NCBI RefSeq assembly: GCF_001591605.1
Contig: NZ_BCVF01000005.1
Coordinates: 86,798 to 150,797, forward strand
Origin: Bacillus badius NBRC 15713
Lineage (GTDB): Bacteria > Bacillota > Bacilli > Bacillales > Domibacillaceae
DNA length: 64,000 nt
Direction of reading: 5' to 3'
Shown: positions 33,676 to 42,755 of the stretch, piece after piece
How positions within the stretch are numbered: the stretch's first letter is position 1
Layout of the letters: each line of letters opens with the position of its first letter
Position numbers and translations under genes: made by a program
Notes under the pieces: generated by a model
What the model was told of the DNA's origin: nothing
Databases searched by the model: none
The model's input: the letters and a program-made list of their open reading frames with translations, nothing else

Positions 33676-35202
33676 TTACGCTTTTTTGATTTCCTTGTTT
33701 ATCTCCACCCGCTCATTCCCCATGAACAAAATGGTTATGGCAGACAAAGCAATAGGAATGAGAGCTAGCATGAAAATGAACGCAATGGAATCCGACATGG
33801 CCAAAACAATTTTATCCAAAATAAATTCCGGAATATTGGCACGCTGACCGGCTTCAAACAGCTGCTGCGGGTCCTTCATTTCAAAGCCCGGACCGCCAGC
33901 CTGAGCGCCTCCGCCCATTCCCTTAAACGCGTCGGCCAATTTGTCTGTAAACACATTTTGCTGGATAATTCCAAAGACCGTTACTCCAAGCGTCATGCCC
34001 AATGAACGCAAAAAAGAATTTGTTGAATTGGCTGACCCCCGGTAACGCGGGTCCAAATTGTGAATGGATGCCGTCGGCAGCAAGGAAAAAGAAAAGCCCA
34101 TGCCGAAGCCGGCGATGATCATGTAAATCGTCAGTGTCCAGCGCGCCGTGTCGGGAGTCATATTTCCAAGCAAGAACATGCCGATGAAATAAGAAATAAC
34201 AGAAATGACCATTAAATTCCGATAGCTCGTTTTCGTTTGAAAAATCCCGCCCATCGCACTGCCGGCAACAGAGCCAAGCATCATCGGCGTTAAAATCAAG
34301 CCTGCATTCTTTGCCGAGCCTCCGTAAACCGCCTGCACAAAAATCGGGATAAATACGGCTAGAATAATAAATGTGCCGCCATATAAGAAGGCAAGAATTT
34401 GCGACGTAGCAAACAGCCGCCGTTTAAACATCCAAAATGAAATAATCGGCTCCTGCGCCTTTGTTTCTGCCCATAAAAAGCTAATAAAAAAGACTAAAAA
34501 CCCGGCAAATAAACCGAGAATCTGCATGGAGCTCCATGAATACTCCTTGCCTCCAAGCTCCAGAGCAAACATGAGGCAGACGACAGCAGCTACAAGCGTA
34601 ATCGCTCCAGCCCAGTCAATGCGCTGCTTTTGGTGCTGAGTAGACTCGTGATAATATTTAATAATGAAAAAGACGGAAACCAGCCCAATCGGCACATTAA
34701 TGTAGAAAACCCAATGCCAGCTGAACCAATCGGTAATATATGCACCTAACAGCGGTCCCAGCACACTGGACGTCCCAAACACGGCGCCGAGCAAGCCGGT
34801 CATTTTCCCGCGTTTCTCGGGCGGGAAAATATCGAACACAATCGTGAACGCAATCGGCATCAACGCTCCCCCGCCAACTCCCTGAATAGCACGGTAAATA
34901 ATCAGCTGCTCCATACTCTGGGCGATGCCGCACAGGGCCGAGCCGATCAAAAAGATCGCTAATCCAAAAATAAAAAAGCGCTTCCGGCCGTACATATCAG
35001 ACAGCTTCCCGAAAATAGGCATTCCGGCCATAACAGTAACCATATAAGCTGATGTTACCCAGACAAATTTTTCGAATCCGCCCAAATCAGCTACAATCGT
35101 GCCCATAGCAGTCGCCACAATTGTATTATCCATCGCTGCCATCAAAATGCCGAGAAGAAGGCCTGCCACGACAAACTTTAAATTGCTGTCTTCATTAACC
35201 AT
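33676..35202 (-). CDS. DHA2-family (EmrB/QacA-type) drug exporter
   Basis: A 508-residue major facilitator with 14 predicted membrane helices. Signature stretches are AAMDNTIVATAMGTIVADLGG in TM1 (motif D1, read in parts), GKLSDMYGRKRFF for loop 2-3, and motif C as VFGTSSVLGPLLGAYITD. The last long loop (DAFKGMGGGAQAGGPGFEM) is Gly-rich and extracellular, as in this subfamily. It resembles B. subtilis Mdr/YusP. Substrates would be lipophilic drugs or dyes. It lies upstream of hssRS on the same strand but behind a terminator. Confidence 0.88.
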   Translation of the reverse strand: MVNEDSNLKFVVAGLLLGILMAAMDNTIVATAMGTIVADLGGFEKFVWVTSAYMVTVMAGMPIFGKLSDMYGRKRFFIFGLAIFLIGSALCGIAQSMEQLIIYRAIQGVGGGALMPIAFTIVFDIFPPEKRGKMTGLLGAVFGTSSVLGPLLGAYITDWFSWHWVFYINVPIGLVSVFFIIKYYHESTQHQKQRIDWAGAITLVAAVVCLMFALELGGKEYSWSSMQILGLFAGFLVFFISFLWAETKAQEPIISFWMFKRRLFATSQILAFLYGGTFIILAVFIPIFVQAVYGGSAKNAGLILTPMMLGSVAGSAMGGIFQTKTSYRNLMVISVISYFIGMFLLGNMTPDTARWTLTIYMIIAGFGMGFSFSLLPTASIHNLDPRYRGSANSTNSFLRSLGMTLGVTVFGIIQQNVFTDKLADAFKGMGGGAQAGGPGFEMKDPQQLFEAGQRANIPEFILDKIVLAMSDSIAFIFMLALIPIALSAITILFMGNERVEINKEIKKA

Positions 35203-35342
35203 CCTGCACCTCCAAACATGATTTTGAATGATATTGTACCACTAAAAGAATGGCTGGAAATACTATTTTTTATCTTCTTTTATCATTTTTAACAGCGAAT
35301 CAAAAGACCGCTTGTACAAACACCTATATCCCGGATGCAATG

Positions 35343-35382
35343 AAAAAACGGCTGGCCCATTGGCAAATGGCCAGCCGTTTTT
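35343..35382 (-). terminator. Terminator of the SDR gene
   Basis: AAAAACGGCTGG pairs with CCAGCCGTTTTT; the inner CCCAT/ATGG part has one bulge. T-runs flank both sides. Confidence 0.85.
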
Positions 35383-35408
35383 CTGTTCATGCTTTCAGTG
35401 ATTCTGTT

Positions 35409-36116
35409 TTAAACCGGACGGACAGTAATTTCGTTGACATTGACGTAATCCGGCTGGGCGGCTGCATAGGTGACTGCTTTAGCAATATCAGCGGCTTCCA
35501 GCTTTTTGCGGTCGTTGCTCCGGCTGCTGGCGCTGCTTAAAGGTGTGTCGACCATGCCAGGAGAAATATTCGTTACACGAACGCCAGTCCGGGCCAGCTC
35601 TTTTTCCAGCCCTGTGGAAATGGCGCGGACAGCATATTTAGTGGCACTGTAGACGGTGCTCATCTTTGTTACTTCGAGCCCGGAGACGGAAGCAATGTTA
35701 ATGATATGGCCGCTCGACCGGTCAAGCATGGACGGCAGCACCGCATGAATGCCATACAGCACCCCTTTAATATTCACATCAATCATTTGCTCCCATTCCT
35801 CCACTTTCCCTGAACGAACGGTCGCTGAAAGCATTTGGCCAGCATTGTTCACAAAGATATCCACATGTTCAAAGGCAGCTTTTGCTTTTTGGACCAGCTG
35901 CTCCACGTCCGCCTTATTTGTCATGTCTGTTTGAACAGCAAGGGCCTTGGCTGTTCCCATTTGATTTATTTCACTTGCCAACTCTTCCAGCTTTTCTGCA
36001 CGGCGGGCCGCCAAAACGACGTTGACCCCTTCACCTGCCAGTTCTTTAGCAATGGCCAGGCCGATTCCGCTGCTCGCTCCTGTGATAATAGCTGTCTTTC
36101 CTTGTAATTCATTCAT
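35409..36116 (-). CDS. Short-chain dehydrogenase/reductase
   Basis: A protein of about 235 residues with a classical SDR Rossmann fold. It has the cofactor loop TGASSGIG, the NNAG motif, Ser in IINIASVSG and the catalytic YSATK. Arg residues after beta-2 (AARRAEKL) suggest NADP(H). It matches the YdfG/clavulanate-dehydrogenase-like oxidoreductase group, but the substrate is unknown. AGGGAGG lies 8 nt before the ATG at 36116; a TTG two codons upstream is too close. Confidence 0.87.
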   Translation of the reverse strand: MNELQGKTAIITGASSGIGLAIAKELAGEGVNVVLAARRAEKLEELASEINQMGTAKALAVQTDMTNKADVEQLVQKAKAAFEHVDIFVNNAGQMLSATVRSGKVEEWEQMIDVNIKGVLYGIHAVLPSMLDRSSGHIINIASVSGLEVTKMSTVYSATKYAVRAISTGLEKELARTGVRVTNISPGMVDTPLSSASSRSNDRKKLEAADIAKAVTYAAAQPDYVNVNEITVRPV

Positions 36117-36145
36117 CTCCAATGCCTCCCTTTGCAGCTTTATGA

Positions 36146-36598
36146 CTAGTATTTCTGACGGCAGATAACGAGCTTACTCCTATTTTTCAGCTTTAATTGG
36201 TCAGGAGCAGCTAACTCATCCATCGTTAGCTCCTTCACCTCTGCCGCCTCTAGTTCCTCTTCCCCTGCCCACGCTGTGTAAAACTCCACTATAAAGCTTT
36301 TGTCCAGCGCCGCTTTTAAATAATGGAATAACGTTTTCAGACACTTTCTATCAAGTTCATTGATGTGGTCCTTATTCACTCCAAAATCCCCCAAATGCGC
36401 CATAACCTCATATTGATAAGGGTAAGACAAATTCGGAACGGTGCCGTCCTGGAGCTTTTCAATAGTGATGGATGCTTCATCAACAGCTGTCTCAAACGTA
36501 TAGTTTCCTTTGTTAGACAGCTTCTTCACCTCGCCGAACGTGCCTGTATCTAAAGGCTGTTTGGCAGATAGATAGTAGAATTGCGTCATTTTTTTCAC
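36146..36598 (-). CDS. Unknown protein at the end of the toxin-like cluster
   Basis: A 150-residue soluble protein without signal peptide or membrane helix. I do not recognise a family. The C-terminal third is acidic and then turns basic (KLKNRSKLVICRQKY). AAGGA stands before a GTG start; a better-spaced alternative is not obvious. It lies 120 bp behind the putative immunity gene on the same strand and 30 bp before the SDR gene. A role in the cluster is only inferred from position. Confidence 0.55.
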   Translation of the reverse strand: MKKMTQFYYLSAKQPLDTGTFGEVKKLSNKGNYTFETAVDEASITIEKLQDGTVPNLSYPYQYEVMAHLGDFGVNKDHINELDRKCLKTLFHYLKAALDKSFIVEFYTAWAGEEELEAAEVKELTMDELAAPDQLKLKNRSKLVICRQKY

Positions 36599-36718
36599 CC
36601 ATTCCTTAGCTATTAGTCAACAATCAGGCTCTATGAAAGACGCCGTTCGCCCCATCAAATGGATAAAATCAACATTAAAGACCAATAGAGCCAAAAAGCT
36701 AAAACTGCCAATTCCTCC

Positions 36719-37177
36719 TTACAGTCCAAACTCTTCTTCCGCTCCTCTAAGCAAATCTAAGAGTTTATATATATATTCCGATTCTCCCTGTACTGTATAA
36801 TTTGCCAGGCAGTCTTTTTTTCCTTCCAAAATCACATTTATTCGATCGCCCTTTTGTATTTTGTAATACATTATAGCTCTCGCAAACTCTTTCTCATTTC
36901 TATATAGCTCCTTTTCCGGCTCCTCTATGCCGGCATCCTGTTCGACTTGGAGCCTTTGTAAAGCTTCCTTATCTTCTGTATACAAACAATATTGAATATC
37001 CTTAAAGCTGACGCATTCATCTTTTTTTAAATCTGACACTTCTTTTTTATTGAATTCCGCCATGCCAAATTCGTTTTTTAATAGACCGACGATTTCCGAT
37101 AAACTATACTTTTTCCTTGTTTCTGATTTTTTGTATTTATTAAGCACATCTTCATAAGCGTTATCATCATCCTTCAT
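36719..37177 (-). CDS. Acidic small protein behind the putative toxin (possible immunity protein)
   Basis: A 152-residue soluble, acidic protein, rich in Glu, Asp and Lys, with predicted alternating helices and strands. No motif is recognised. AAGGGAGG lies before the ATG, so it is well translated. It sits 126 bp downstream of the secreted toxin-like gene on the same strand. Size, acidity, lack of a signal peptide and position fit an immunity protein or chaperone, but this is inference with no sequence match behind it. Confidence 0.55.
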   Translation of the reverse strand: MKDDDNAYEDVLNKYKKSETRKKYSLSEIVGLLKNEFGMAEFNKKEVSDLKKDECVSFKDIQYCLYTEDKEALQRLQVEQDAGIEEPEKELYRNEKEFARAIMYYKIQKGDRINVILEGKKDCLANYTVQGESEYIYKLLDLLRGAEEEFGL

Positions 37178-37303
37178 ACAAAGAACCTCCCTTTTAAAAA
37201 TATAAATGCCTCATTCATAAGAAAAAGTCACCACACTATATTTATAATACAATGTGATGACAACATTTTAATGGCTGCTCCCTATAAAGATTGCCATCAT
37301 GCT

Positions 37304-38119
37304 TTAATAAAAGGAGTGCCCGCCTGCTCTATTGTAGGTGTGGTAATGGTAATAATATTTTCCGCTTTTCACTTTTCCGTTTTTATCTTTATTATGAATT
37401 TCCGGACCGATCGGAATTCTGTTTCCTCCTGCTCCTTGAGCAACCTTTCTTGCTAAGCTCTTAGAGATTGACCACACGTCACCCTTCTTTAATTTAGACT
37501 TGGCCTGCTTATAAGTTAAAGAAGGACCGATGTACATCCCTGTCTTTGCTTTATTCAGAGTAGCTGCATAATGCTCATATCGCTTCTCTTTTCTTAATTT
37601 AGAAGCAATTTCAGTAGCAGCCACATAAGTGACGCCCGCTACCACAATCGCCAATGATGCCGCCAACAGATGGGCAACAAGGGCTTCTCCTATGACGATC
37701 CCTATAGGAATGACAAAAGCAAAATTTGATTTTGCTTTTGTATTATCTACCTCATATTTCTTCCCTGTCGCTTTATCAGTGAAAGTCGCTACTAATAAGT
37801 CGCCATCCGCTTCGTGGATATCTACCTGATACACTTCCGGCTGGCTCTTCTCTGTACTTTCTACTTCAAGAACCACATCCTTCGTATCCTCATTCATCGT
37901 AGCCAACACATCATACTCTACATTTTTGTGCTGCTTTTGAGCTTTGAATTGGGTCTTTTTTGCGTCTTTATGAAACTTAGGACTTTTAAAACCTCTCTGC
38001 TTCAATTTCTGAACTTGCATGTCCCCATTGGCTGCTGCATGAGTCGTGTCTGCAGAAGAGCAAAATACACTAAAGAATGTGAAGACAAGAATTAAAAATA
38101 AACTGCCTGCTTTTTTCAC
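37304..38119 (-). CDS. Secreted putative toxin (SAR2788-family-like)
   Basis: A protein of 271 residues starting at GTG 38119, with GGGGGAGG upstream. Layout: Sec signal peptide (1-29, ending THAAA), basic segment (35-68), beta-rich part (68-130), one long hydrophobic stretch (133-168), and a C-terminal domain (about 180-271). It ends at the very terminus with HYHTYNRAGGHSFY (258-271), a His-rich motif typical of short toxin-like C-terminal domains. I recall this pattern from proteins labelled SAR2788 family putative toxin. The start lies 16 bp after the subtilase stop. The hydrophobic stretch may hold it in the membrane or help entry into a target cell. Confidence 0.65.
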   Translation of the reverse strand: MKKAGSLFLILVFTFFSVFCSSADTTHAAANGDMQVQKLKQRGFKSPKFHKDAKKTQFKAQKQHKNVEYDVLATMNEDTKDVVLEVESTEKSQPEVYQVDIHEADGDLLVATFTDKATGKKYEVDNTKAKSNFAFVIPIGIVIGEALVAHLLAASLAIVVAGVTYVAATEIASKLRKEKRYEHYAATLNKAKTGMYIGPSLTYKQAKSKLKKGDVWSISKSLARKVAQGAGGNRIPIGPEIHNKDKNGKVKSGKYYYHYHTYNRAGGHSFY

Positions 38120-38134
38120 TGTTTCCTCCCCCAA

Positions 38135-39148
38135 TCAATATTTTATAAACCCCATCCCATAAGACTTTTCATCTCCGAGCGGGATCGCCTTGCGCTTTAA
38201 TAAAGAGAACGTTTCATCGACCCTTGACTCGCCGTTCATCAGCCTTAAACTGGATTTATTCTCCGACATAATCAAGGACACCATTCCGGTTGTGTAGGCT
38301 GCTGCCATAGAGGTCCCCGAAAACACCTGATAGCCGCCTCCAGGAACAGTGGTCAAAATGGACTCCCCCGGTGCTGCTGCATCTATTTTTCCATACCCGG
38401 CATAAGCCTCGTCCGCAGCGTAATCATGCGTGAGGGCATTGACAGAAATGACCTTCGGATACTGAGCAGGATAGTCAGTCCCCGTCATATAATTATTGCC
38501 CGCAGCGGCCACGATGACTATGCCCGCATCGATCGCTTGATTTACGGCTCTTTCTAATTCTTCACTATTGCGGGATAGTCCCAGGCTAATATTCATAAGA
38601 TCAACCTTTTCTTTCATGCACCATTCAATCCCTTTTACTAGTGAAGCAACTTCACTCACCCCCTTGTCGTTTGATACTTTTACTGAATAAATATCCGCTA
38701 ACGGATTCATTCCTTTAATCCCCGCATCATTGTGGCTGGCCGCTATCACTCCGGCAACAGCTGTTCCATGGCCAAATTCGTCTTTTACACCGGCACCGTC
38801 ATCCAGAGCATTGTATTCCTTCTTAACTCGGCCGGCTAAATCAGGATGCTCTCCGTCAATCCCGCTATCTAAAATAGCAATTTTTAAATTGTAGTCTATG
38901 TCTTTTTTAAACGTAAAACCATCCATTAACGCTCTGTAAGCCCAACTTGAGTACTCGCGTTTAGAGACATCGATATCTTCCGCATCTGTCTCGGAAATCA
39001 CAACCAATTCTTTGGAACCGGCACTCTCCGTGCGATCTTTCGAGATGAAATAATAGGCTGCTGCCAAAGTAAGCGTAAAAGCTGCTAAAATGAATGCCCT
39101 CTTTATATCAATCTCTCCATTCAGTCCGTTGAATTTGGTCATCGGCAA
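38135..39148 (-). CDS. Membrane-anchored subtilisin-like serine protease (S8)
   Basis: A protein of 324-337 residues. A membrane helix (about 18-35) is followed by a short pro-like segment and an S8 domain with the full triad: Asp94 in AILDSGIDG, His127 in FGHGTAVAG, Ser280 in FSGTSMAAA, and oxyanion Asn218. It is predicted to act outside the membrane, probably tethered. It is the first gene of the cluster; the toxin-like gene follows after 16 bp. The start is odd: GGAGAG (39113-39118) precedes an ATA codon (39104-39106) exactly where MKRAFIL would begin. In-frame TTG 39148 and ATG 39142 lack ribosome sites. Confidence 0.85.
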   Translation of the reverse strand: MPMTKFNGLNGEIDIKRAFILAAFTLTLAAAYYFISKDRTESAGSKELVVISETDAEDIDVSKREYSSWAYRALMDGFTFKKDIDYNLKIAILDSGIDGEHPDLAGRVKKEYNALDDGAGVKDEFGHGTAVAGVIAASHNDAGIKGMNPLADIYSVKVSNDKGVSEVASLVKGIEWCMKEKVDLMNISLGLSRNSEELERAVNQAIDAGIVIVAAAGNNYMTGTDYPAQYPKVISVNALTHDYAADEAYAGYGKIDAAAPGESILTTVPGGGYQVFSGTSMAAAYTTGMVSLIMSENKSSLRLMNGESRVDETFSLLKRKAIPLGDEKSYGMGFIKY

Positions 39149-39628
39149 ATAGATCTATAAACGCTAAACGTTCATGCCTCAAAACCCAAATAAAGATAGC
39201 ACATGAATTTATTTACTTTCAAGATAAAATAAGTAAAATAATACATTTTCCTTACAGAAACTGTTTAATAGATTTATCTATTAGATCATTCGTCCAGCTT
39301 GCATAAGCTACTTCCCTCCTAGGAGCTGAATAGCTATTTAGCAACTGCCCCCGAAGATAAAGGGAGAGCAAGGAAGTTGGCGTTAGATATACGTTGAAAA
39401 TACTCTTTCATAAAGGGCGGCATGGGCATACGCAGAATGGCTGCTGCCGTCACTTCCTCACATAATGGCATTCATTATGGTTCGTTCCCCGGAGCTGAGT
39501 GGCTGAAAAGAAAAAAGATCCTCAGACAATAGCGAGGATCTCAAATTCTATACTGTATTTATAAGCTGAACTGCTGCCGGCAACCGTGGCACGTTTAACC
39601 TGTATCATCTTGCTTTCACAAAGATGGA
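39149..39628. other. Intergenic stretch without a recognisable gene
   Basis: I find no coding sequence here. AGATCCTC (39516-39523) pairs with GAGGATCT (39534-39541) with a T-run on the minus strand, probably the terminator of the broken GNAT gene. The protease promoter should lie in the AT-rich part near 39170-39290. Confidence 0.5.
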
Positions 39629-40090
39629 CTACTCCCTTGGATCTTCAAACCCTAATTTATTCTCCAATTGAACGGAAACTGAATGATAAATATTATATTC
39701 CCAGCGCGGGATCATCTGATGGTCGATACAATGATCGATAAATGCCTGGGCGGCCGGTAAGGCTAAGCCCTTCCCCTCCATTCACTAGCTGTCGCAATAT
39801 CGATTTCAGCCCATTGATTGGTCTTAAAGATTGAGTGCACTCGCTCACTATGCGGCCGCCATGACGCAAGCAATAACCGAAAACTTTCTCATCTCAAGAA
39901 AGTTTTCAGCTGAACCCCAATAGTTCTGGTTAAAATTCACAGACTGACAGATGAGGGTTTCATTTACCTTCTGCCCCACAAATTTCTCGGGAAATATCCT
40001 GTTCATTTGCAAATATGTTTTCCATTTGAACACAGCAGGGCACCGGTTCCATCTTTGCACACCGGGACACCTCTAAAGAAATCATCGTCT
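39629..40090 (-). pseudogene. Frameshifted GNAT acetyltransferase gene
   Basis: The minus strand encodes successive pieces of a GNAT-type acetyltransferase in different frames: NYWGSAENFLE, then FGYCLRHGGRIVSECTQSL, then AEIDIATASEWRG, then KGLALPAAQAFIDHCIDH followed by RWEYNIYHSVSVQLENKLGF up to a TAG at 39629-39631. The order matches one intact domain, so at least three frameshifts broke it. The upstream end is uncertain and the N-terminal part is poorly preserved. Confidence 0.7.
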
Positions 40091-40156
40091 CTATTCCTTT
40101 CAATTGATTATATGATGAACTCGGCCTTTTCACGAAATGCGTTTTTTCTTCTGGCA

Positions 40157-41443
40157 TTACGAGGACTGATCAAGCCGTGTATGAAAATCAGCTGCCGCTT
40201 CCCTCCACAATAGCTTTTGGAAAACAATAGCCAGAATCCCGATAGCGGTACACAAAGCGCCTACGCTTACAAATACTGGGCCGGCCCCGAGCATCTGAAC
40301 GAGCAGGCCTCCGATAGGCGGAGCCACGACTACACATAGGCTCGCAATCGAATTGCTGATGCCGGAGACGCGGCTCACCGTGTCAGGGGATGTATGCTTC
40401 TGGATAATGTATGGAAAACCAATCGAGTACAAGGCAACACCGATCCCAAGAATCGTTCCGTATACGAGCAGCAGCGGGACCGAGAAGCCGCTTCGCAAAA
40501 GCCCGACCCCTCCAAAGCCTGCACCGATGCACACGAGGCTTCCGCCCAACAGCCAGCCGTATCCCCGCAACCTTTCAAATCGATTTAAAAACATCATCAT
40601 GACAACTGCACCGAAGCCGGAAGCTGCGAAAAGCCAGCCCATCACTTCAGGCCGGTCGGGAGCAGTTTCCCGCAGCCAAGTGGTATATTGCACATCAATC
40701 ATTTGAATAAAGAGAATCCCTACAGAGGAAGTAAGAAAGCTGATCCAAAGAATACGGCTTTGGGCGATAACGGCCCAGCCCTGTCTCCAAGATTGCCAAA
40801 ATGTCAGTTTCTGTTCGCCTGGCACTGGCTTCTCCGGAAGGGAACGGGACGATTCGAGCCGCTTTTGCTTTAACATATTCAGCAAAATCAAGGCAGACAG
40901 CGAAAAAGCAGCCGCATTCATTAGAATACATACTTGCGGAGAGGCGGCGCTTACGATCAGCCCACCGAGCAAAGGGGCGATAATCTTTGACAGCTGCATG
41001 ACCATTCCATTCAAAGAAACCGCTTTTAATAAATGTTCTTCTGCCACCACCTGCTTAATCAAGCCTTGCTGAGCCGGGAAATGAACAACATTGGCAACAG
41101 AACGCATGGCGATAATAAAGAGCGCCCATCCGGGGTGAAGCGCCGCCAGCAGAAGAAGTGTCAACAGAGCTGTCAGCAAATCAGAGACCATCATAAGCTT
41201 CACTTTATCTACTTTATCTGCCAAAACACCGGTAAATTGACTGAGCAGAGCCTGCGGCAGGGCAATAGCCACCGGAATCAAGGCGATCAGCATCGGCTCT
41301 GCCTTCCACACGTAACCAAATAAAATCATAAGCGCCATCATGTCAAAATAATTGCCCATGATTGACACGGAGTATGCCGCAAACATCCTCACAAACATGC
41401 CATTTTTCCAGATAGAAGGGCTGGCTTCCTTTAGGCCAGACAT
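40157..41443 (-). CDS. MFS transporter (MFS_3/DHA3-like)
   Basis: A protein of about 428 residues with 12 membrane helices. Typical MFS_3 stretches are GNYFDMMALMILFGYVW (TM1), FTGVLADKVDKVKLMMVSDLLTALL for TM2-TM3 (read in parts), and ANVVHFPAQQGLIKQVV. This group exports macrolides and other drugs or siderophores. AAAGGATG lies upstream of the ATG at 41443. The gene follows a winged-helix regulator on the same strand (134-bp gap with a GAGGC/GCCTC hairpin at 41470-41497), which may control it. Confidence 0.85.
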   Translation of the reverse strand: MSGLKEASPSIWKNGMFVRMFAAYSVSIMGNYFDMMALMILFGYVWKAEPMLIALIPVAIALPQALLSQFTGVLADKVDKVKLMMVSDLLTALLTLLLLAALHPGWALFIIAMRSVANVVHFPAQQGLIKQVVAEEHLLKAVSLNGMVMQLSKIIAPLLGGLIVSAASPQVCILMNAAAFSLSALILLNMLKQKRLESSRSLPEKPVPGEQKLTFWQSWRQGWAVIAQSRILWISFLTSSVGILFIQMIDVQYTTWLRETAPDRPEVMGWLFAASGFGAVVMMMFLNRFERLRGYGWLLGGSLVCIGAGFGGVGLLRSGFSVPLLLVYGTILGIGVALYSIGFPYIIQKHTSPDTVSRVSGISNSIASLCVVVAPPIGGLLVQMLGAGPVFVSVGALCTAIGILAIVFQKLLWREAAADFHTRLDQSS

Positions 41444-41577
41444 GGCTCTCATCCTTTCTCATATGAACAAAGGAGGCTGAATCACCGCCTCTTTTATCCA
41501 CATGATAAAGAACCAATGTCAGAGGAGTATCAAATCTCCTTCTTCATTTTCATTTCCGCCATTGGCCGATTTCACTC

Positions 41578-42732
41578 TCAAGCTAAATATTGATCCAAAA
41601 CTGTCCGCACTTGTGAAAGAAGTTCAGCAGGATGGTATTCCTGTTCAAGCTGTTCCCGTCTCTCCTTTAACTTTTCGTACACTATAGTATTCGAGAAATC
41701 AGGCGCCAATAAGAGCATTGCCATGTCCAACGCCGGAAATAGGTGAGACTTGAAGTGTGTGCGTTTCACAATATCAAAGCCCCGCTCAATCTCCGCTATT
41801 CCCTGCTCCGCCTCATGATTGCGGACCTGACAGGCGCCTTTGATTATTGTAAAAATCCCCAGCTCGCGCTGATAAGGCTTTTCCAAGTAAAACTTCTCCA
41901 TTTGCGCACAAATCTCCACAAACTCACCGAAACGCTCCCGGCCAATAGCGATCAGCAGCCTTATATTTTGTAAAAAAGGATAGAAACCGTGGTCAGGCTT
42001 TGTAATTTCCGGAGTGCGCTGGTTGATAAAATCATCCACATATTGAGTGGCCTTCTCAAATTCACGATTCGCTGTGTACGCCAGCAGCAGGCCGATCGTT
42101 TCCGCTTCATATCGATGGTGCTTTGGGAAGACATCCCGCTTAATGCCGTGCTGGATATACATGATTGACCGGGTGTAATCCTTGGAAAGTGTTTGAAAAA
42201 TATGAATTAAAAAGAAAAGTTTATCTGTCATAGGGTACTTGTTTTCGCGGATAAACCACCAAAAATCACCCTTCATATAAGCCAGAATGACCTCATATGC
42301 GGCCGGAATCTCAAACCCTATGTTCTTTTCGCTGATAAAAGCAGCAATAGAGTCTCCCTGGCCGTAAAGATGATATTTTTTAAGGACGCTTTCCAGCAAT
42401 TGTCGAAACTCCTGATCTTTCATTACCGGCAAAGCCTTGTGATGCGGCTTTTCACAAACCAGTTGATAGCCGAACCCTTTAATCGTCTCAATCGTCAGCT
42501 CCCCATCCCACCGTTTGAGCTTCTTTCTTAACCGGTAAATATGATCATCGACCGTTCGTTCGGAGGGCGCTTCAAGAGGCCAGACAGCGTTTAAAAGCTG
42601 TTCCCGGGAAAAAGCCTGGTTGGCATGTTCATATAAGTACTGCAGCAAATAGTATTCCTTCCGTAATAAAGAAATCTGCTCACTGCCGAATTTGACCGTA
42701 TAATCTGTCAGCATAAACTGCAGTTGAGTCAT
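41578..42732 (-). CDS. OmpR-type winged-helix regulator with C-terminal helical (TPR-like) domain
   Basis: A protein of about 384 residues from the ATG at 42732, set by GGGGAGGA. Residues 3-100 form an OmpR/PhoB winged helix (LLRKEYYLLQYLYEHANQAFSR, TVDDHIYRLRKKL, IETIKGFGYQL) without a receiver domain. The rest is all-helical and resembles TPR repeats (DFINQRTPEITKPDHGFYPF, read in parts), a likely effector or partner surface. It is upstream of the MFS_3 gene and directly downstream of tag (24-bp gap), so tag, regulator and transporter may form one unit. Confidence 0.75.
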   Translation of the reverse strand: MTQLQFMLTDYTVKFGSEQISLLRKEYYLLQYLYEHANQAFSREQLLNAVWPLEAPSERTVDDHIYRLRKKLKRWDGELTIETIKGFGYQLVCEKPHHKALPVMKDQEFRQLLESVLKKYHLYGQGDSIAAFISEKNIGFEIPAAYEVILAYMKGDFWWFIRENKYPMTDKLFFLIHIFQTLSKDYTRSIMYIQHGIKRDVFPKHHRYEAETIGLLLAYTANREFEKATQYVDDFINQRTPEITKPDHGFYPFLQNIRLLIAIGRERFGEFVEICAQMEKFYLEKPYQRELGIFTIIKGACQVRNHEAEQGIAEIERGFDIVKRTHFKSHLFPALDMAMLLLAPDFSNTIVYEKLKERREQLEQEYHPAELLSQVRTVLDQYLA

Positions 42733-42755
42733 GATCTTGTCCTCCCCTCTCCTTT

